Origin: Nostoc sp. NMS4
GTDB taxonomy: Bacteria > Cyanobacteriota > Cyanobacteriia > Cyanobacteriales > Nostocaceae
NCBI RefSeq assembly: GCF_017115095.1
Contig: NZ_JABXKI010000278.1
Coordinates: 1-32,640 of the forward strand
Direction of reading: 5' to 3'
DNA length: 32,640 nucleotides
Positions 24,246-32,640 of the stretch are shown here, piece by piece (position 1 is the stretch's first letter; the number at the start of each line of letters is the position of its first letter). Both the position numbers and the translations under genes were made by a program. The notes beneath the pieces are model-generated. The model did not search any database. It was not told the DNA's origin and saw only the letters and a program-made list of their open reading frames with translations.

Positions 24246-26537
24246 ATGTCCATGACCACGATCGCCCCTGAACAGGTTAATAGCATCGTTTGGAATCAGC
24301 ATAACGATCCCTTTGAAATACTAGGTTCTCATCCCATAGAACAAGACGGTAAAACTGTCTGGGCTGTGCGGGCCTACCTACCAAATGCAAGTGCAGCATG
24401 GGTCGTTCTTCCTGAACAACGCAAAGAATACCCAATGCAAACGGTACACAATCCTCACTTCTTTGAATGCACCATTGAAACTACCGAACTGGCAAACTAC
24501 CAGTTACGGATTAAAGAAGGAGAACATGAGCGTGTCATCTATGACCCTTATGCTTTCCGTTCTCCCCGCTTGACAGACTTTGACTTGCATTTGTTTGGTG
24601 AAGGCAACCATCACCGGATATATGAAAAACTGGGAGCGCACCCCACGGAAATAGACGGCGTTAAAGGTGTTTATTTTGCTGTTTGGGCCCCTAACGCTCG
24701 TAATGTTTCATTGTTGGGAGATTTTAATCTCTGGGATGGACGTAAAAACCAGATGCGTAAAGGCCCTACCGGAGTTTGGGAATTATTTATTCCTGAAATT
24801 GGTGTGGGAGAACATTACAAATATGAAATCAAAAATTTTGAAGGACACATTTACGAAAAATCCGATCCCTACGGTTTCCAGCAGGAACCCCGCCCGAAAA
24901 CGGCATCTATTGTCACTGATTTAGATACTTACAGCTGGAGTGATGAAGACTGGATGGCAAAGCGGCGGCGCACTGAGCCGCTAACTCAGCCCGTCTCAGT
25001 CTATGAAGTACATTTAGGCTCTTGGCTACACGCTTCGAGTGCAGAACCAGCTAAACTCCCTAATGGTGAAACAGAACCTGTAGTTGTCGTTTCCGAACTG
25101 AAACCGGGCGCACGCTTCCTTACCTACCGAGAACTAGCTGACCGACTCATTCCTTACGTCAAAGAATTAGGATACACCCACATAGAAATGTTGCCCATTG
25201 CGGAACATCCCTTTGATGGTTCTTGGGGTTATCAAGTAACTGGTTACTATGCCCCTACCTCCCGTTTTGGCAGCCCTGAAGATTTCATGTATTTTGTTGA
25301 CAAATGTCACGAAAATGATGTAGGGGTAATTGTGGATTGGGTTCCTGGTCACTTCCCCAAAGATGGACATGGTTTAGCTTTCTTTGATGGTAGCCACCTG
25401 TACGAACACGCTGACCCTCGTAAAGGCGAACACAAAGGATGGGGTACTTTGGTGTTCAACTACGGTCGCCATGAAGTTAGTAATTTCTTGGCAGCAAATG
25501 CCCTTTTCTGGTTCGACAAGTACCACATTGACGGTATTCGTGTGGATGCTGTTGCCTCGATGCTCTACAATGATTATTGCCGCGAACCAGGAGAATGGCT
25601 GCCCAATAAGTACGGTGGTAGAGAAAACCTAGAAGCAGCAGATTTTCTGCGTCAGGTAAATCACATTATCTTTAGCTATTTTCCCGGTATTCTCTCAATT
25701 GCGGAAGAATCTACTTCTTGGCCAATGGTATCTTGGCCTACCTATACAGGCGGACTGGGTTTTAACTTAAAGTGGGATATGGGCTGGATGCACGATATGC
25801 TGGATTACTTCAGCATGGACCCTTGGTTCCGCCAGTTCCACCAAAACAATATCACCTTTAGTATGTGGTATAACCACAGCGAGAACTTTATGCTGGCTCT
25901 GTCCCACGATGAAGTGGTGCATGGTAAGAGCAATATCATCGGTAAAATGCCGGGGGATACATGGCAGAAGTTAGCTAATGTGCGTTGTTTATTTACCTAC
26001 ATGTTTGCTCACCCAGGCAAGAAAACCATGTTTATGAGTATGGAGTTTGGGCAGTGGAGTGAGTGGAATGCTTGGGCAGATTTGGAGTGGCATTTATTGC
26101 AGCATGAAGCGCACCAACAGTTAAAAACGTTTTTCCGGGAATTGAACCATCTCTACCGTTCTGAACCAGTTTTGTACACCCAGGATTTTGCGGAACCGGG
26201 GTTTGAGTGGATTGATTGTAGCGATAATCGCCATAGTGTAGTTTCCTTCATGCGTCGTGACAAGGATTCTGATGATTTTGCGATCGTCGTTTGCAATTTT
26301 ACACCACAACCCCATTCTCATTACCGCATCGGTGTACCGCAAAAGGGATTTTATACTGAGTTGTTCAATAGTGATGCGCGTCAGTATGGCGGCAGCAATA
26401 TGGGCAATTTGGGCGGTAAATGGACAGATGATTGGTCTTTGCACAGTCGTCCTTATTCACTGGATTTGTGTTTACCACCTTTGGGTGTGCTGATTCTCAA
26501 GTTGGATAAGAAGAAGACTGCTGAGGTGATGGGATAA
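24246..26537 (+). CDS. glgB: 1,4-alpha-glucan (glycogen) branching enzyme
   Basis: 763 residues, usual length for the long GH13 branching enzymes. An N-terminal carbohydrate-binding module (N1, about 1-110) and a second CBM48 (about 115-215) precede the catalytic barrel. The nucleophile is Asp434 in GIRVDAVASM, the acid/base is Glu487 in SIAEEST, and the transition-state Asp lies in LSHDEVVHGK. EMLPIAEHPFDGSWGYQ is also typical. It makes the alpha-1,6 branches of glycogen in the cytoplasm. ATG 24246 is followed by a second ATG two codons later; the Shine-Dalgarno is weak (TAGGTAG). Confidence 0.96.
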   Translation: MSMTTIAPEQVNSIVWNQHNDPFEILGSHPIEQDGKTVWAVRAYLPNASAAWVVLPEQRKEYPMQTVHNPHFFECTIETTELANYQLRIKEGEHERVIYDPYAFRSPRLTDFDLHLFGEGNHHRIYEKLGAHPTEIDGVKGVYFAVWAPNARNVSLLGDFNLWDGRKNQMRKGPTGVWELFIPEIGVGEHYKYEIKNFEGHIYEKSDPYGFQQEPRPKTASIVTDLDTYSWSDEDWMAKRRRTEPLTQPVSVYEVHLGSWLHASSAEPAKLPNGETEPVVVVSELKPGARFLTYRELADRLIPYVKELGYTHIEMLPIAEHPFDGSWGYQVTGYYAPTSRFGSPEDFMYFVDKCHENDVGVIVDWVPGHFPKDGHGLAFFDGSHLYEHADPRKGEHKGWGTLVFNYGRHEVSNFLAANALFWFDKYHIDGIRVDAVASMLYNDYCREPGEWLPNKYGGRENLEAADFLRQVNHIIFSYFPGILSIAEESTSWPMVSWPTYTGGLGFNLKWDMGWMHDMLDYFSMDPWFRQFHQNNITFSMWYNHSENFMLALSHDEVVHGKSNIIGKMPGDTWQKLANVRCLFTYMFAHPGKKTMFMSMEFGQWSEWNAWADLEWHLLQHEAHQQLKTFFRELNHLYRSEPVLYTQDFAEPGFEWIDCSDNRHSVVSFMRRDKDSDDFAIVVCNFTPQPHSHYRIGVPQKGFYTELFNSDARQYGGSNMGNLGGKWTDDWSLHSRPYSLDLCLPPLGVLILKLDKKKTAEVMG

Positions 26538-28934
<2,397 letters not shown>

Positions 28935-28976
28935 AAGAAAGTATCCATTCTGCAAATAATTTAGGATTTATATAGC

Positions 28977-29049
28977 ACAATACAGTTCAGATTGTCTCAA
29001 AACCTAGATGTAGAAGACGTGATTTATCGCGTCTTCAAAAACCAATCAT
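28977..29049 (-). repeat. Dispersed hairpin repeat, copy 2 of 2
   Basis: The reverse complement of this stretch matches 9366-9439 at both ends (ATGATTGGT and CTGAACTGTATTGT) and in the central AGACGCGAT hairpin, with scattered changes. It fills the space between the convergent ligA and Uma2 genes and starts directly at the Uma2 stop codon. Confidence 0.65.
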
Positions 29050-29826
29050 TTACTCAAACGGGGGCAAATTATTTGGATCGATACCCTGAGATTGCAAATA
29101 AGCAATTAGCCGTTCTTTTTGCTGGCGTTCTTGTTGGGCGCGTTGGCGTTCTTGTTCAGCGCGTTGGCGTTCTTGTTCAATCTGTTCCACAGCCCACGGC
29201 AATAAATTACCATCTCGATCCCACCAGCGCAACCAATAACCAGTGCGAGCTTCTTTGGTTCCTTGCCAAGTTCCCAAAAATAAGCCCATTACATCAATCC
29301 AATGACGACCGTTTTCGTCGGGTAACTTTAACTCATAGCGTTGATTTTCTAGTTGATAATATTCTAATAACCCGCCATAAGGTTCAAAAATTATGTAGAT
29401 GGGAATCTGCAAAATTTGCTCGTAGAAAAACCATTTACCGGGTGGATAACTTCGCTTTACCGAATATTCTCCACCCTCAGTATCAGATAGAAATTCGATG
29501 GCGATCGCAGGGATATCTCCTTCTAAATTGGGTGTATAACTTTTGCGATTACCTACGACTTCATTCACAGACGGTACATAAACCCAATCTGGTGCTTTGG
29601 TGATAAATTGTCCGTTAACTGTCGCACAAAGACCAAAGTTAGAAGCGATCAACATCTGAGGTTGAATGAATCCACTGATTTCTAAGCTTTCACGTAAAGC
29701 ACCAGCCAAAAGCGGCTGACCGGTATTTTCCACTGGTTCATCCTCTAGCTGAAAATCCTTGGGTAAGGCTTCCCAAGAGATTACCAGTTCTGTTGGTGAT
29801 TTGGCTTGGCTAAGTTGGGTTGCCAT
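29050..29826 (-). CDS. Uma2 family (DUF820) putative restriction-type endonuclease
   Basis: About 258 residues from ATG 29826 (MATQLSQAK); a GTG at 29832 is less likely. The Uma2 PD-(D/E)xK-like core is visible: KAPDWVYVP (Asp), AIAIEFLSDTEGGEYSVK (Glu), then PPGKWFFYEQILQIPIYIIFEP. The tail (about 215-258) is a charged coiled coil of EQERQRA heptads ending in SQGIDPNNLP, common in cyanobacterial members. These genes occur in many copies in Nostocales; no modification partner is near and their biological role is unsettled. A 203-codon frame on the opposite strand is its shadow. Confidence 0.85.
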   Translation of the reverse strand: MATQLSQAKSPTELVISWEALPKDFQLEDEPVENTGQPLLAGALRESLEISGFIQPQMLIASNFGLCATVNGQFITKAPDWVYVPSVNEVVGNRKSYTPNLEGDIPAIAIEFLSDTEGGEYSVKRSYPPGKWFFYEQILQIPIYIIFEPYGGLLEYYQLENQRYELKLPDENGRHWIDVMGLFLGTWQGTKEARTGYWLRWWDRDGNLLPWAVEQIEQERQRAEQERQRAQQERQQKERLIAYLQSQGIDPNNLPPFE

Positions 29827-29876
29827 AAACACAGCATGAATTTATTCTCGATCTTATCGCAAGCGATACTAGGAGC

Positions 29877-29903
29877 AAAAAAAGGGGCAGAAAACCCGCC
29901 CCT
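29877..29903 (-). terminator. Rho-independent terminator, probably of glgP
   Basis: On the minus strand AGGGGC (29903-29898), a 9-nt loop and GCCCCT (29888-29883) are followed by six more T. It points away from glgP. A 154-bp MITE plus its target duplication now lies between it and the glgP stop codon. Confidence 0.75.
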
Positions 29904-29913
29904 CTATTTAACC

Positions 29914-30067
29914 CTACGGTGTACACACAAGTCGAATTACCCCCCTTAATCCCCCCTTATTAAGGGGGGAAACAAGAAATCTAGTTCCCTCCCCTTTATA
30001 AGGGGAGGGTTAGGGAGGGGTAAAACCTTGGTTAATCAGCTATTTCAGACTTGTGTGTACACCGTAG
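29914..30067. mobile_element. Intact 154-bp MITE with 20-bp inverted repeats and 10-bp target duplication
   Basis: The ends CTACGGTGTACACACAAGTC (29914-29933) and GACTTGTGTGTACACCGTAG (30048-30067) are perfect inverted repeats. The direct repeat CTATTTAACC flanks both sides exactly (29904-29913 and 30068-30077). Two GC hairpins lie inside (CCCCCCTTATTAAGGGGGG and CCCTCCCCTTTATAAGGGGA with its partner). There is no coding frame. Mobilisation by a transposase encoded elsewhere is inferred. Confidence 0.85.
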
Positions 30068-30094
30068 CTATTTAACCAGGAAACTGAAAATGCT

Positions 30095-32308
30095 CTAAAG
30101 GAGAACTTTCGCTAAAATCGGTTCTACAGTTTTAGAAATTTCTGGGACATATACTTGTGAAACGTAGTCGGCGATCATTCTGTCGGTGTTGAATAACGGC
30201 GCATTTGTCTTAATTGATGTTTTCATCATTTGCACCCAACGGTGGGGAATACCTTGGGCATCTTGGTCATAGTATAGAGGAACGATTTCTTCTTCTAACA
30301 GTTGATAAAGCGATCGCGAATCAATCCCATCTTGCAATTCTTGATCGCTAGTATGAGCATCTTCGCCAATTGCCCAACCGTTAATTCCTTTACCATCTGC
30401 ACCTGTTTGGTAGCCTTCGCACCACCAGCCATCTAAAACGCTACAATTAAGACCGCCGTTAAAGCAGACTTTTTGCCCACTTGTACCAGATGCTTCTAAA
30501 GGACGACGCGGATTATTTAACCAAACATCCACACCTTGTACCAATTTTTGACCAGTGTAAATGTCGTAATCTTCAATAAAGGCGACTCGGTTGATAATCC
30601 CGGAATTATGACACCACTCCATCAAGCGTTGGATAATCCGCTTACCTTCTTCATCGGCTGGGTGCGCTTTACCCGCAAAGATAATTTGTACTGGACGTTG
30701 AGCATTACCAAAAATCTTCAGTGCGCGTTGGGCATCACGCAAAATCAGATCCCCGCGTTTGTAAGGGCTGAAGCGTCTGGCAAATCCAATGGTCAACACG
30801 TTAGGATCGAGTAGTCTTTCTGTTGCTTGAATCAGTTCATGATTTTCGCCACGCAACTCCCGTGATTTCTTCACCTTATAACGGGTAAAGGCAATCAATC
30901 TTTCTTTAAGGATAAGATGCCGTGACCACAATTCTTCATCAGGAATCCCGTCAACTTTAGCCCACATCTTGGGATCGACGGCGCGATTTTTCCAATCTTC
31001 TCCCAAATATTCGTTATATAAGTCACCTAACAAAGGTGCAGTCCAAGTGGATGCATGAACGCCATTGGTAATGTAACCAATTGGTACTTTATCTTCCGAT
31101 CGCTGTGGATAGAGAACTGTCCACATTTTACGGGAAACTTGACCGTGTAATTCACTCACGCCATTACAAGCACGAGACATCCGCAATGCTAAAACGGTCA
31201 TACCAAAGGGTTCCCAAGGATCGCCCAATCGCCTTGCACCCAATGCCAAAAATTGCTCGCGGGAAAGTCGTAATTGCGGCCAATAGCTGGCAAAGAAAGA
31301 ATCTATTAAATCGGGTGAGAAGACATCGTGACCGGCGGGAACGGGCGTATGGGTGGTGAATACACAACTATTCCGCACCTTAGCTTCGATGTCGTAAAAA
31401 GATTGACCTGTGCGCTCAATTTCTAAGCGGGCAATTTCTAAGGTACAAAATGCGGCGTGTCCTTCGTTGAGGTGATAAACAGAAGGTTCAATTCCCAAAG
31501 CGTGTAGGGCGCGAACACCACCAATTCCCAAAACGACTTCTTGAGCGATGCGGGTTTCTAAATTACCGCCATATAAGTGTCCCGTTAACCAACGGTCAAT
31601 AGGATCGTTATCGTAGCGATCGCTATCTAATAAATATAATGTGACTCGCCCAACTTGCACTCGCCAGATTTGCACTTTTACAACCCGTTGGCGAACTTGT
31701 AAGTCGATAATTACTGGTTCCCCTTGCTCATTTTTAATCAACTCCAGGGGCATGTGTCCAAAGGGGTTGTCAATATAATAATCTTCTTGCCAACCTTGGC
31801 GGTTCAAGCGTTGCCGAAAATAACCTTGGCGATACAACAAGCCAACACCAACCAACGGTACACCCAAATCTGATGATGATTTTAGGTGATCCCCGGCGAG
31901 AATTCCCAACCCGCCAGAGTAGACGGGTAGAGATTCATGGATACCAAACTCGGCGCAGAAGTAAGCAATGGGGCGAGATGCCGATACTTGCGGTGCAACT
32001 CGGCTGACCCAAGTATCTTGCTGGTTGATGTATTGGTCAAACTCACGCGCGAGGGCGGATATCTGCTTTAGGTAAAATGGGTCTTCTGCTAATTGTGTCA
32101 GACGCTCATAACTTGCCGACTCTAAAATCGCCACTGGATTATGCCCACAGCGTTCCCATTCTTGGGGATCAATGCTTTGGAATAAGGAAATGCGATCGCC
32201 ACTCCAACTCCACCAGTAGTTATAAGCCAAATCTGCCAAACGTTTGAGCGGTGAAGGTAATTTTTCACTCAAGTGTCGTGCGGCAGTAATTGCACTGTTA
32301 TTAACCAT
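30095..32308 (-). CDS. glgP: Alpha-glucan (glycogen) phosphorylase, DUF3417 type
   Basis: 737 residues. The N-terminus (LPSPLKRLADLAYNYWWSWSGDRISLFQSIDP) is the DUF3417 segment that marks the TIGR02094 branch of alpha-glucan phosphorylases. Then follow AYFCAEFGIHESLPVYSGGLGILAGDH, FTTHTPVPAGHDVF, TNGVHASTW and the pyridoxal-phosphate site EASGTSGQKVCFNGGLN, with Lys613. It releases glucose-1-phosphate from glycogen. At 737 residues it is somewhat shorter than many relatives of about 820-850, but all core motifs are present. GAGGA lies about 12 nt before ATG 32308. Confidence 0.92.
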   Translation of the reverse strand: MVNNSAITAARHLSEKLPSPLKRLADLAYNYWWSWSGDRISLFQSIDPQEWERCGHNPVAILESASYERLTQLAEDPFYLKQISALAREFDQYINQQDTWVSRVAPQVSASRPIAYFCAEFGIHESLPVYSGGLGILAGDHLKSSSDLGVPLVGVGLLYRQGYFRQRLNRQGWQEDYYIDNPFGHMPLELIKNEQGEPVIIDLQVRQRVVKVQIWRVQVGRVTLYLLDSDRYDNDPIDRWLTGHLYGGNLETRIAQEVVLGIGGVRALHALGIEPSVYHLNEGHAAFCTLEIARLEIERTGQSFYDIEAKVRNSCVFTTHTPVPAGHDVFSPDLIDSFFASYWPQLRLSREQFLALGARRLGDPWEPFGMTVLALRMSRACNGVSELHGQVSRKMWTVLYPQRSEDKVPIGYITNGVHASTWTAPLLGDLYNEYLGEDWKNRAVDPKMWAKVDGIPDEELWSRHLILKERLIAFTRYKVKKSRELRGENHELIQATERLLDPNVLTIGFARRFSPYKRGDLILRDAQRALKIFGNAQRPVQIIFAGKAHPADEEGKRIIQRLMEWCHNSGIINRVAFIEDYDIYTGQKLVQGVDVWLNNPRRPLEASGTSGQKVCFNGGLNCSVLDGWWCEGYQTGADGKGINGWAIGEDAHTSDQELQDGIDSRSLYQLLEEEIVPLYYDQDAQGIPHRWVQMMKTSIKTNAPLFNTDRMIADYVSQVYVPEISKTVEPILAKVLL

Positions 32309-32640
32309 ACTAAATCTATGTCCTCGCGCTTAACTTTTTCTCTATTTCACTACCAGCTTGCGATCGATGTAAATGGTTTCTATTGTTTTCGTCGTCTCAA
32401 AATTATCTCTACTTTTGGACAGTTTTAATATTTTTTTCTATCAAATTCGTTGACATTATTTTAATTTTGTTGTTTTATTGTTAATATTTATTTAATGTTG
32501 ACAATAAAATAATTACAATTATTTATATTGATTTTCCTCTCTGTGTTCTCCGCGTCTCTGTGGTTCGGTTAAAAAATAATTTTATACGAACCGCAGAGGC
32601 GCAGAGAAGCCAGTGCGTTGGGCGGGTTCCCCGACTTGAA
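32309..32640. other. Upstream region of glgP with palindromic repeat
   Basis: No gene. The first 230 bp are very AT-rich and should hold the glgP promoter and leader; no box is convincing. At 32547-32567 and 32587-32607 lie 21-bp inverted arms (18 matches) of the common GGTTCG / CGAACC cyanobacterial repeat. The last 15 bp resemble the hairpin at 16738-16770. Confidence 0.55.

Noticed and set aside
28992..29603. 203-codon plus-strand open frame
   Set aside because: It is antisense to the Uma2 gene, which has clear family motifs. Its repeated VGVLVQRVGVLVQ is the shadow of the EQERQRA coiled coil.

Overview
The window looks like chromosomal DNA of a filamentous, Nostoc-type cyanobacterium. 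The HIP1 octamer GCGATCGC is frequent and GC is moderate to low. Gaps carry the heptameric tandem repeats (ATTGGGA, TGACAAA, CTGCCCC, CCCCATT) and palindromic repeats typical of Nostocales. The proteins also have a cyanobacterial flavour: a Cph2-like bilin GAF protein, ArsA with an HSP20-like tail, DUF2358, TIGR03643, a Uma2 endonuclease, and glycogen enzymes. The genus is an inference.

Layout. 1-873 (-): 5' part of a phytochrome/Cph2-like GAF sensor that runs off the window. 1130-2702 (-): ArsA-type ATPase and a small coiled-coil protein. 2779-3624: a MITE-like element, two small gene fragments meeting head to head, and a perfect 34-bp palindrome. 3718-5572 (-): DUF2358 protein, a YbjN-like protein and a HupE/UreJ-type membrane protein that lacks the usual His residues. 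5872-6672 (-): membrane-anchored SGNH hydrolase. 6743-7187: nest of transposon-derived repeats. 7305-9113 (+): secreted protein fusing two unrelated nuclease domains. 9542-10603 (-): EgtD-family methyltransferase. 10868-12298 (+): WD40 protein. 12388-16731: two ABC half-transporters that form one asymmetric heterodimer, separated by an inverted gene for a small secreted protein. 16969-18970: TIGR03643 protein, DHFR/RibD-like reductase, thioredoxin and a small membrane protein. 19029-19583: decayed toxin-antitoxin genes and an orphan antitoxin. 19693-22308 (-): ftsI preceded by a probable FtsL-like gene. 22798-24140: tiny lipoprotein, small exported protein and dense repeats. 24246-32308: glgB (+), ligA (+), Uma2 protein (-), glgP (-).

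How the genes relate. Most are single housekeeping or sensory genes without long operons. Functional pairs are the ABC exporter halves, the FtsL-like gene with ftsI, and glgB with glgP, which build and degrade the same glycogen but are separately transcribed.

No complete novel multigene system is evident. The strongest unusual items are: (1) a 154-bp MITE with perfect 20-bp terminal inverted repeats and a 10-bp target duplication, lying between glgP and its terminator, with an inverted relative 23 kb away; (2) the EEP plus endonuclease I fusion; (3) the HupE-like protein with every expected His replaced; (4) the ABC exporter whose degenerate motifs are divided between its two subunits; (5) the toxin-antitoxin remnant. 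No tRNA, rRNA or CRISPR array was seen.
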